A stretch of 6,866 nucleotides of DNA from the NCBI GenBank assembly GCA_027484885.1, contig JAIXSD010000756.1, forward strand, positions 1-6,866, read 5' to 3'. Positions 1-5,199 of the stretch are shown here, piece by piece (position 1 is the stretch's first letter; each line of letters begins with the position of its first letter). The notes beneath the pieces are model-generated. The model saw only the letters and a program-made list of their open reading frames with translations, ran no database searches and had not been told where the DNA came from. Origin of the DNA: Rubrivivax sp. Its GTDB lineage: Bacteria; Pseudomonadota; Gammaproteobacteria; Burkholderiales; Burkholderiaceae_C. The position numbers and the translations under genes are program-made.

Positions 1-73
1 CCTGGCCGCCAAGCCGGCTGCGACGGGCTGCAAGATCGGCAGGCTAGGATGCAACACCGGCACCGAAAGCCGA

Positions 74-79
74 AGGAGG
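74..79 (+). promoter_or_regulatory. Strong ribosome binding site of the metallopeptidase gene
   Basis: AGGAGG lies 6 bases before the ATG at 86, an almost ideal Shine-Dalgarno sequence and spacing, and it fixes the start of the first gene. The 73 bases before it hold no gene or promoter that I can recognise; they are the cut left edge of the window. Confidence 0.85.
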
Positions 80-85
80 CATCGC

Positions 86-985
86 ATGAAGTGGGAAGGT
101 CAGCGCGAGAGCGACAACGTGGAGGACCGGCGTGGCGAGGGGCCGTCGGCCCGTGGCGGCGCGGGCCTGGGCGGACTGGCCGGCGGCCGGGGCCTGAGCC
201 TCGGCGGCGTGGTGCTGGCCCTGCTGCTGTCCTGGGCCTTGGGCATCAATCCCATGACTTTGCTGGGCTTGGCGCAGAACGGCGGCGCCGAACTGGGCCA
301 GCCGGCGGCGGGCCGTCCTTTGCCGCCGGGCCCGCCGGCCCAGGATGCCGGCGCGCGCTTTGTGCGCACCGTGCTGGCCGACACCGAGGACGTTTGGGAC
401 GCCTATTTCGCGCGCAGCCAGCAAAGCTACGAGCGGCCCAAGCTGGTGCTGTTCAGCGGGCGCTCCGACACCGGCTGTGGCGCAGGCGAGGCGGCCATGG
501 GGCCGTTTTACTGCCCGGCCGATCGCAAGGTCTACATCGACCTGAGCTTTTACGACACCTTGCGCGAGCGCCTGGGCGCGCCCGGTGACTTCGCTCAGGC
601 CTATGTCATCGCCCATGAAGTGGGCCACCATCTGCAGAAGCTGCTGGGCACCAGCGACAAGATGGAGCAGGCACGCCGGCGCGTCAGCGAGCGCGACTAC
701 CGCGCCCTGAGCGTGCGGCTGGAACTGCAGGCCGATTGCTTCTCGGGCGTCTGGGCCCACCATTCCCAGCGCAGCAAGGGTTGGCTGGAGCAGGGCGATA
801 TCGAGGAGGCCTTGAACGCCGCCGCCCAGATCGGTGACGACACCTTGCAGCGGCGCTCACAGGGCACGGTGGTGCCGGAGAGCTTCACCCATGGCAGCAG
901 CGAGCAGCGGGTGCGCTGGTTCAAGCGCGGGCTCGAAGCCGGTGAGCTGCGCGCCTGCGACACCTTCAAGGCGGGCCAGCTGTAA
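86..985 (+). CDS. ypfJ: YpfJ-family neutral zinc metallopeptidase, membrane-anchored
   Basis: This 299-residue protein matches the YpfJ / 'neutral zinc metallopeptidase' family, common in proteobacteria and of largely unknown substrate. Seen in the sequence: a charged N-terminus (residues 1-20), a Gly/Arg-rich stretch (20-38), one hydrophobic segment (about 39-60) that should anchor it in the inner membrane, a Gly/Pro-rich linker, and then the catalytic domain. The zinc motif HEVGHH is at 177-182, with E178 as the likely catalytic base; E213, in the stretch before LQADC, is the probable third metal ligand. The cysteines C131 and C143 and the C-terminal block around [12 protein letters not shown] (268-279) are family hallmarks. 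The length is normal for the family and all key residues are present. The start is set by the AGGAGG site. It converges on the next gene with a 13-base gap, so it is probably transcribed alone. The family is secure; the substrate is unknown. Confidence 0.93.
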   Translation: MKWEGQRESDNVEDRRGEGPSARGGAGLGGLAGGRGLSLGGVVLALLLSWALGINPMTLLGLAQNGGAELGQPAAGRPLPPGPPAQDAGARFVRTVLADTEDVWDAYFARSQQSYERPKLVLFSGRSDTGCGAGEAAMGPFYCPADRKVYIDLSFYDTLRERLGAPGDFAQAYVIAHEVGHHLQKLLGTSDKMEQARRRVSERDYRALSVRLELQADCFSGVWAHHSQRSKGWLEQGDIEEALNAAAQIGDDTLQRRSQGTVVPESFTHGSSEQRVRWFKRGLEAGELRACDTFKAGQL

Positions 986-998
986 GGGAGGCGAGGGC

Positions 999-1790
999 TC
1001 AGTCCAGCGCCACAAAGGGGTGGCGGGCGGCGATGGTCGCCACCGTGCCATCGCGCTTCATGCCATCCCAGGCTTTCAGCAGCTGGTTGTGCAGGGCCTC
1101 GCCGCTGCTGCGACTCAAGGCCATGAAGAGCGGGGTTTCGGACAGCTTGACCAGGGGCTCGATCTGCTTGAAGTCGTAGCCGAACTGTCCCGTCACCGTG
1201 GCGGCCACGGTGCTGTTCAGCGCCACCAGGTCGTCGCGCTGAATGAAGAGCTTGCGCAACATGGCCGCATGGTCCGGGCTGCGGTCCAGTTGCTTGCCAA
1301 GCTCGAAACCCTGGGCCAGCAGGTCGCGCTCGGCCGCGTCCTCGCGCACCACGGCGATGCGGTAGGCCTTGGCCGCCTCCAGCGTGGGCACTTGCACATC
1401 GTTGCGGCTGCGCAGGCGATACAGGTAGACGCGCCGGGCCGCGGTGGGCCCCAGCCAGAAAAAGCTGCTCTCGCGCTCCGCCAGCCGGGCCATGCTGACC
1501 ACCAGCACGCGCGGCTGCGATTGCGCCCGTTGAAAGATCCGCGTCCAGGAATTGAATTCGGCCCGGTAGCTCAGCCCGGCGCGTTTGAGCAATTCCTGCA
1601 TCAGCTCCACCGCGTAGCCGGCCGGCTGGCCGTTCGCGTCCTCGTAAGAAAACGGCGGGACGGGTTCAAGCAGGACGGTCAGGGGCTCGGAGTTGGCGGC
1701 GGTCGGCGTCTGCGCCGAGGCCGCGCCGGCCATGATCAGACCGAGACCCAGCAGCAGGAACTTCAAAAACACAGGACGGGTACTTCTCAT
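999..1790 (-). CDS. Orphan periplasmic solute-binding protein (SBP_bac_3 family)
   Basis: This 263-residue protein resembles the family 3 extracellular solute-binding proteins, which bind amino acids or other small solutes in the periplasm for ABC importers or sensors. Residues 1-26 form a Sec signal peptide (basic start, hydrophobic core FLLLGLGLIM, cleavage after ASA, mature protein from Q27). The segment PPFSYEDANGQPAGYAVELM (45-64) is the family's characteristic N-terminal block. The C-terminal part contains the usual 'LVALNS' and 'HNQLLKAWDGMKRDGTVATI' patterns. The length is typical. There is no permease or ATPase gene next to it, so it is an orphan: it could feed a distant transporter, or work as a stand-alone sensor like many similar betaproteobacterial proteins. 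The ligand cannot be read from the sequence. It runs divergently from the PqqD/kinase cassette and shares its upstream region. Confidence 0.85.
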   Translation of the reverse strand: MRSTRPVFLKFLLLGLGLIMAGAASAQTPTAANSEPLTVLLEPVPPFSYEDANGQPAGYAVELMQELLKRAGLSYRAEFNSWTRIFQRAQSQPRVLVVSMARLAERESSFFWLGPTAARRVYLYRLRSRNDVQVPTLEAAKAYRIAVVREDAAERDLLAQGFELGKQLDRSPDHAAMLRKLFIQRDDLVALNSTVAATVTGQFGYDFKQIEPLVKLSETPLFMALSRSSGEALHNQLLKAWDGMKRDGTVATIAARHPFVALD

Positions 1791-1799
1791 CGATCAAGG

Positions 1800-1806
1800 C
1801 CTCTCC
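1800..1806 (-). promoter_or_regulatory. Ribosome binding site of the solute-binding protein gene
   Basis: Read on the minus strand, GGAGAGG lies 9 bases before the ATG that ends at 1790. It supports that start, which also gives a complete signal peptide. Confidence 0.75.
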
Positions 1807-1813
1807 AGCGATT

Positions 1814-1831
1814 CGACCGGTCGACCGGTCG
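1814..1831. promoter_or_regulatory. 18-bp perfect palindrome upstream of the solute-binding protein gene
   Basis: CGACCGGTCGACCGGTCG is identical to its reverse complement and is also two tandem copies of the 8-mer CGACCGGT plus CG. It sits 23 bases upstream of the start of the leftward gene and 7 bases beyond its ribosome binding site, a position suited to an operator for a dimeric repressor or to a leader hairpin. The protein that would bind it is unknown. Confidence 0.45.
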
Positions 1832-2008
1832 CCACGCCTGTTCGGGGGGCGGATAGTCCTATTGGGCCAGAAAGCCGGTCGGTGAAGCCGTCACAAGCGG
1901 CGAGAAGCCTTGATTTTGTGAGTAAAACCCCCGCCAACCCCCCGAATTGAGGGCTGGGCCGACATCGCTCCACAGGCCCGCTTCCTCTACGATAGCGCCA
2001 GAGCAGGG

Positions 2009-2026
2009 TGGATGCACGTGCGTCCA
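2009..2026. promoter_or_regulatory. Near-perfect dyad in the cassette leader
   Basis: TGGATGCACGTGCGTCCA is a dyad with one imperfect pair, which becomes G-U in RNA. As RNA it can form a 7-bp stem with an ACGU loop; as DNA it could be an operator centred on CACGTG. It lies 113 bases before the first cassette gene. Confidence 0.35.
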
Positions 2027-2036
2027 GCCGATCATG

Positions 2037-2068
2037 CCGTCTGCGACACTTCAGTTCTCGCACGACGG
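2037..2068 (+). promoter_or_regulatory. Leader hairpin, 10-bp stem
   Basis: The left arm CCGTCTGCGA (2037-2046) pairs fully with the right arm TCGCA plus GACGG (2058-2062 and 2064-2068), with one bulged C at 2063 and an 11-base loop. No T-run follows, so it is not a typical rho-independent terminator. It would sit in the 5' leader of the cassette transcript if the promoter lies upstream of 2037. It may affect RNA stability or leader regulation; the function is inferred. Confidence 0.4.
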
Positions 2069-2091
2069 ACAGGGTGAGCAGCCCAACTGTC
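2068..2091 (+). promoter_or_regulatory. Second leader hairpin
   Basis: GACAG (2068-2072) pairs with CTGTC (2087-2091), extended inside by GG/CC with an AA bulge. It abuts the preceding hairpin. It is weaker than its neighbour and could arise by chance in GC-rich DNA. Confidence 0.25.
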
Positions 2092-2126
2092 GGCCCGCGA
2101 GCATTCCGCAAGCGCCGCACTGAAAC

Positions 2127-2131
2127 AGAGG
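2127..2131 (+). promoter_or_regulatory. Ribosome binding site of the secreted-protein gene
   Basis: AGAGG lies 7 bases before the GTG at 2139. No ATG in that frame occurs nearby, so this site decides the non-ATG start. Confidence 0.65.
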
Positions 2132-2138
2132 CAAGAAC

Positions 2139-2732
2139 GTGAACAAGATCGAAGACCAGCAGCCATCGAGCTCCGCCCCCCAAGAGACCAGCGCCGTCGC
2201 GGCCAACGTGGCCTCGGGCAGCCGCCGCCGTCTGCTGCGTGGTGGCCTGGTGGCCGCCCCGACCTTGTTGGCCCTGACCACGACGCCCGTGCTGGCTTGC
2301 AATTGCAAGCTGCCCTCGGGCTTCACCGCATCGGGCAATTTCAGCCAGACCGGCAGCTACAACTGCGCGGCCCCAGGCACCAAGCCGACGAGCTGGAAGT
2401 CCATGGTGGACGCGCAGGGCAAGTTCAACAACACGGGCGTCGCCAAGGCGACCACCTTCGCCAGCGTGTTTGGTGGTACCGACACCACTTCCTTCTATGC
2501 CCTGTTCTGCCTGACGGGCGCCAACAACGACGCTCGCGCTTTGGCCGCCGCCGTCTATCTGCAATCCATCGTCAACGGTGGCTACCAGTTCCCTTATATG
2601 AGCCTGGTGCAGAAGATGTGGAAAGACACTGAAGGCGCCGGCCGTTTCACCGCCGTGACCGCCCCGGTCGTGACCTGGACGCGCGCCGACGTGGTGGTCT
2701 ACTTCAAGTACCTGACCGGCCTGTCGATCTGA
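2139..2732 (+). CDS. Tat-type secreted protein, putative substrate of the HPr-rel-A cassette
   Basis: I do not recognise a characterised family for this 197-residue protein. A polar N-terminal region (1-27) precedes a twin-arginine-like motif SRRRLLRGG (28-36), a hydrophobic core (about 37-50) and a cleavage region ending TPVLA (49-53). The residue after it is C54 (then C56), so either signal peptidase I or, less typically, lipoprotein processing is possible. The mature part has cysteines at 54, 56, 76 and 124, is Ser/Thr/Gly-rich, and ends in YLTGLSI with a penultimate serine. The blocks CAAPGTKPTSWKS, TTFASVFGG and ALAAAVYLQSIVNGG look like a divergent version of secreted proteins carrying 'SPGYWK...F.SVF...VAALLNA' patterns; this is from memory and tentative. 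It starts with GTG behind AGAGG. As the first gene of the cassette, directly before a PqqD-like gene, it is the natural candidate for modification, which is inference. Confidence 0.8.
   Translation: MNKIEDQQPSSSAPQETSAVAANVASGSRRRLLRGGLVAAPTLLALTTTPVLACNCKLPSGFTASGNFSQTGSYNCAAPGTKPTSWKSMVDAQGKFNNTGVAKATTFASVFGGTDTTSFYALFCLTGANNDARALAAAVYLQSIVNGGYQFPYMSLVQKMWKDTEGAGRFTAVTAPVVTWTRADVVVYFKYLTGLSI
2295..2310. repeat. 16-bp perfect palindrome inside the signal cleavage codons
   Basis: GCTTGCAATTGCAAGC is identical to its reverse complement and covers codons A53-C54-N55-C56-K57 exactly from the first base of the A53 codon. It may simply reflect the Cys-Asn-Cys coding, but it is long for chance. 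Confidence 0.3.
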
Positions 2733-2737
2733 GCTGC

Positions 2738-2752
2738 GATCAGCCGCTGATC
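2738..2752 (+). promoter_or_regulatory. Intergenic hairpin between the secreted protein and the PqqD-like gene
   Basis: GATCAG and CTGATC form a 6-bp perfect stem with a CCG loop, beginning 5 bases after the stop codon of the secreted-protein gene. GCTGC (2733-2737) and GCAGC (2773-2777) could add an outer stem. No T-run follows. Such a hairpin could protect the upstream message or lower expression of the downstream enzymes relative to their substrate; this is inference. Confidence 0.35.
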
Positions 2753-2783
2753 CTTGGTACTCCTCGTTGATGGCAGCGGCGGC

Positions 2784-3077
2784 GTGAGCCGCAGGTTCTC
2801 GCTCCGACCCAAGCGGCTGATCTGGAAGTCTTACGACGACGGCTGCGTTTTCTTTGACCTGGACAGCGCCGAGACCCGCCTGGTCTCGCCCCTGGGTCAT
2901 TTCCTGCTCGAACAGCTGTCGCTCCACCCGGGCGGGCTGCCTGATGCCGCCCTGGTTCAGCGTGTGCACGAGGAAGAGCCCGAAGTGCCCATGGCGGACT
3001 GCCAGGCTGAAGTCGACGAGGCCTTGGAGGCCTTGCTGGCGGCTGGTTTGCTGACGAGTGAGCCCTGTGCGAGTTGA
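2784..3077 (+). CDS. PqqD-like peptide chaperone (RRE), HPr-rel-A system
   Basis: PqqD-like proteins are small winged-helix proteins (RiPP recognition elements) that bind a leader segment and present the substrate to a modifying enzyme. From the GTG at 2784 the product has 97 residues, the usual size, beginning MSRRFSLRPKRLIWKSYDDG. The pattern DDGCVFFDLDSAETRLVSPLGHFLLEQL (18-45) fits the PqqD beta-hairpin and first helix, followed by an acidic helical C-terminal half (about 54-90). An in-frame TTG at 2754 would add ten residues that do not look like the family, so I prefer 2784; neither start has a good ribosome binding site, and coupling to upstream translation is likely. It overlaps the kinase gene, which points to co-translation. 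It matches the family I recall as 'HPr-rel-A system PqqD family peptide chaperone'. Its partner is inferred to be the preceding secreted protein. Confidence 0.8.
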   Translation: MSRRFSLRPKRLIWKSYDDGCVFFDLDSAETRLVSPLGHFLLEQLSLHPGGLPDAALVQRVHEEEPEVPMADCQAEVDEALEALLAAGLLTSEPCAS

Positions 3078-3996
3078 TCAGCTGAGCCTGCCTGAGCTGC
3101 ACGCCGCGCTGGCGGGTGATGGCCTGCGCATCGCCACCGGCCCCTTCCATTGCCGTCTGCAGTCCAATCTGCCGGAGATCGTGGCCGAGCTGGCCCAAAG
3201 CTATGCCCACCACCGCGTGCTGGGCGCGGACGAGTTCATCGATTTTCATGTCGCCGTGAAATCCAGCCGTGGCCTGCGGCGCTGGATCCGCCCGCAAGCG
3301 CTCTTCACCGTCGACGGGGTCGAGCCTTTCACGCCCCTGCCGCGGGAGCAGGCGGTGGCCATGATCGAGTGGGGCTTGAACTGGTGCATCACGGCCTACA
3401 GCAACCATGTGCTGATCCTGCATGCGGCGGCCGTGGCACGAGGCGGGCGCACCGTCATCCTGCCGGCACCGCCGGGCTCGGGCAAAAGCACTTTGTGCGC
3501 GGCCCTGGTGCAGCGCGGCTGGCGATTGCTGTCCGATGAGCTGGCCATCATCCGCCTGGACACCGGGGCCATGCTGGGCATGGCGCGGCCGGTCAACCTC
3601 AAGAATGCCTCGATCGGCGTGATCCAGCGCTTTGCGCCCCAGGCCCGCTTCACCGCGCCGGTGCACGACACGACCAAGGGCACGGTCGCTTTGATGGCGG
3701 CACCGCAGGCCAGCGTGGAGGCGGTGGACGAGCCCGCTTGGCCGGCCTGGATGGTGCTGCCGCGCTACCGCGCTGGTGCGGCCACCCGGCTCACCCCCAT
3801 GCCGCGCGGCGAGGCCTTTATGAAGATCGCCGACAACGCGATGAACTACCACATCCTCGCCGCCGAAGGCTTCCGTGCCGTGGGCGACTTGGTGGACCGC
3901 TGCCAGCATTTCAGCTTCGAGTACAGCGATCTGGAAGAGGCCATGCAGGTCTTCGATCAACTGGCTGCGTCTCCGGCGGCAGCCCCCGGTGTCTGA
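3058..3996 (+). CDS. HprK-related kinase A
   Basis: This 312-residue protein is related to the P-loop domain of HPr kinase/phosphorylase, which phosphorylates serine on a protein partner. Residues 1-60 form an N-terminal domain typical of 'HprK-related kinase A' (LSLPELHAALAGDGLRIATG). Then come LHAAAV (121-126), the Walker A loop APPGSGKST (137-145) and LLSDELAII (158-166), whose acidic pair D160/E161 is in the place of the Walker B/catalytic acid region. All look intact. It is not a true HprK: no HPr/PTS gene is nearby and the N-terminal part differs. It begins at GTG 3058, overlapping the PqqD-like gene by 20 bases; a second GTG at 3067 would give MRVDQLS and is equally possible. The target is unknown; in this setting the upstream secreted protein or a small molecule are candidates. 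Confidence 0.87.
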   Translation: MSPVRVDQLSLPELHAALAGDGLRIATGPFHCRLQSNLPEIVAELAQSYAHHRVLGADEFIDFHVAVKSSRGLRRWIRPQALFTVDGVEPFTPLPREQAVAMIEWGLNWCITAYSNHVLILHAAAVARGGRTVILPAPPGSGKSTLCAALVQRGWRLLSDELAIIRLDTGAMLGMARPVNLKNASIGVIQRFAPQARFTAPVHDTTKGTVALMAAPQASVEAVDEPAWPAWMVLPRYRAGAATRLTPMPRGEAFMKIADNAMNYHILAAEGFRAVGDLVDRCQHFSFEYSDLEEAMQVFDQLAASPAAAPGV

Positions 3997-4003
3997 GCCC
4001 GCC

Positions 4004-5101
4004 ATGAGTGTCTTGCAAGACATCCTGCTGGAGCCACGACGCATCGCCGGCCAGTCCTTGCGCGACTGGGATTTGCTGGTGCGCCAGGCCCGCCATGCCA
4101 ATCTGCTGGGCCGCTTGTACCGGCGCCTGGAGGCGGCGGGGCTGCTGCTTCAGGTGCCCGAACAGCCCTGGAACCACATGCGCTCCGCGGCGGCGATGGC
4201 CGAGCGTCAGCACATGCTGGTTCGGCACGAGACCCGTTTCCTGCGCGACACCCTGGCCGGCCTCGGCCTGCCGCTGATCCTGCTCAAAGGTGCGGCCTAT
4301 GTGGTGGCCGGGCTGCCCGCGGCCCAGGGCCGGGTGTTTGCCGACATGGACATCCTGGTGCCGCGCGAGCGCATCGGCGAGGTCGAGTCGGCGCTGATCC
4401 TGACCGGCTGGATCGGCGAGAAGCTGGATGCCTACGACCAGCGTTATTACCGCGAATGGATGCATGAGCTGCCCGCCATGCAGCAGATGCACCGCGGCAC
4501 GGCGCTCGATGTGCACCACACCATCCTGCCGCCCACCGCCCGGCTCAAGCCCGATGCCCAGGCCCTGATCCGCGACAGCGTCGAGGTGCCCGGCTGGCCC
4601 GGCGTGCGCACCCTGCAGCCCACCGATATGGTGCTGCACAGCGCCTGCCACCTCTTCCACGAGGGTGAGTCCGACAACCTGCTGCGCGATTTGAGCGACC
4701 TGGATCTGCTGCTGCGCCATTTCGCCGCCGACCCGCAGTTCTGGGACGCCCTGGTCGCCCGTGCTGCCGCCATGGATTTACGCGGCCCGCTGCGCCTGGC
4801 CCTGCGCTACCTCGTGCAGGTGCTGGCCTGTCCGGTGCCCGATGCGGCGCTGCGTGCCCTGCGGGCCGAGCACAGCCAAGGCCTGGCCGAGCATGCGCTG
4901 GATTTCATCTACCGCCGCACCCTGCGCCCGCAGCACGCCAGCACCCGCGACTGGGCCACGCCGCTGTGCCGCAAGGCGCTCTACATCCGCGGCCACTGGC
5001 TGCGCATGCCGCCGCATCTGCTCTTCGTCCACCTGGCGCGCAAGGCCTGGAAGGGGCCGACCACGGTGTCGGCCTCGGTGTTGCAAAAAGACCCGCGCTG
5101 A
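4004..5101 (+). CDS. Nucleotidyltransferase family protein (NTP_transf_5 type)
   Basis: This 365-residue protein matches the uncharacterised nucleotidyltransferase family NTP_transf_5 of the pol-beta superfamily, which would transfer a nucleotide from an NTP to an acceptor. A helical N-terminal part leads into LILLKGAAYVVAG (91-103), the family's lysine/glycine block, then R110 and VFADMDILVP (111-120), whose D114 and D116 are the metal-binding pair. D169 in LDVHHTI is the probable third acid. A helical C-terminal half includes TDMVLHSACHLFHEG (207-221) and SDLDLLLRHF (231-240). The length is normal. The ATG at 4004 lies 7 bases after the kinase stop; a GTG at 3989 would overlap the kinase by 8 bases and is a fair alternative. 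Tight packing puts it in one operon with the kinase and PqqD-like genes. Homologues also accompany HprK-like kinases in some lasso peptide clusters. Acceptor unknown. Confidence 0.87.
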   Translation: MSVLQDILLEPRRIAGQSLRDWDLLVRQARHANLLGRLYRRLEAAGLLLQVPEQPWNHMRSAAAMAERQHMLVRHETRFLRDTLAGLGLPLILLKGAAYVVAGLPAAQGRVFADMDILVPRERIGEVESALILTGWIGEKLDAYDQRYYREWMHELPAMQQMHRGTALDVHHTILPPTARLKPDAQALIRDSVEVPGWPGVRTLQPTDMVLHSACHLFHEGESDNLLRDLSDLDLLLRHFAADPQFWDALVARAAAMDLRGPLRLALRYLVQVLACPVPDAALRALRAEHSQGLAEHALDFIYRRTLRPQHASTRDWATPLCRKALYIRGHWLRMPPHLLFVHLARKAWKGPTTVSASVLQKDPR

Positions 5102-5199
5102 ACGGCACCCCGAGCGGCCAAGGCAGGCGAACCGCAGGTGTGCGCCCGAGCCGCCGCTGTCACGGGCCGCGCCGCCTCATGCTTTATGCTCCCCGCCCT

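Larger units (their letters stand above)
1791..2138. other. Divergent intergenic region with several dyads
   Basis: This 348-base stretch separates the start of the solute-binding protein gene (leftward) from the start of the cassette (rightward), so it should carry both promoters. I find no convincing small gene in it. It contains an 18-bp palindrome near the leftward gene, a short AT-richer patch (1910-1928) that is the least GC-rich part, a possible -10 element TACGAT at 1988-1993 facing the cassette without a good -35 partner, and three dyads in the likely 5' leader of the cassette (listed separately). Promoter positions are not assigned with confidence. Confidence 0.6.

Noticed and set aside
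834..1856. 340-codon plus-strand open frame opposite the solute-binding protein
   Set aside because: The opposite strand encodes a full solute-binding protein with signal peptide and ribosome binding site; this frame has no domain and begins inside the metallopeptidase gene.
1794..2969. 391-codon open frame on the minus strand across the secreted-protein and PqqD-like genes
   Set aside because: It lies antisense to two genes with clear motifs, has a low-complexity Arg/Gly/His/Gln-rich translation with no recognisable domain, and is of the kind produced by codon bias in GC-rich DNA.
2784..3077. PqqD of pyrroloquinoline quinone biosynthesis
   Set aside because: There is no PqqA peptide with the Glu/Tyr motif and no PqqB, PqqC or PqqE gene; the context is the kinase cassette.
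3058..3996. Genuine HPr kinase/phosphorylase (hprK) of the PTS regulatory system
   Set aside because: No HPr, EI or EIIA gene is present, the N-terminal domain differs, and the PqqD-like and nucleotidyltransferase neighbours define the HprK-related kinase A type instead.
2740..4101. 453-codon open frame on the minus strand across the kinase gene
   Set aside because: It is antisense to the kinase with its intact Walker A motif; the translation is rich in Arg, Gln and His without a fold signature.
5102..5199. Terminator between the nucleotidyltransferase and pssA
   Set aside because: The region is GC-rich with short complementary pieces, but I find no stable stem followed by a T-run.
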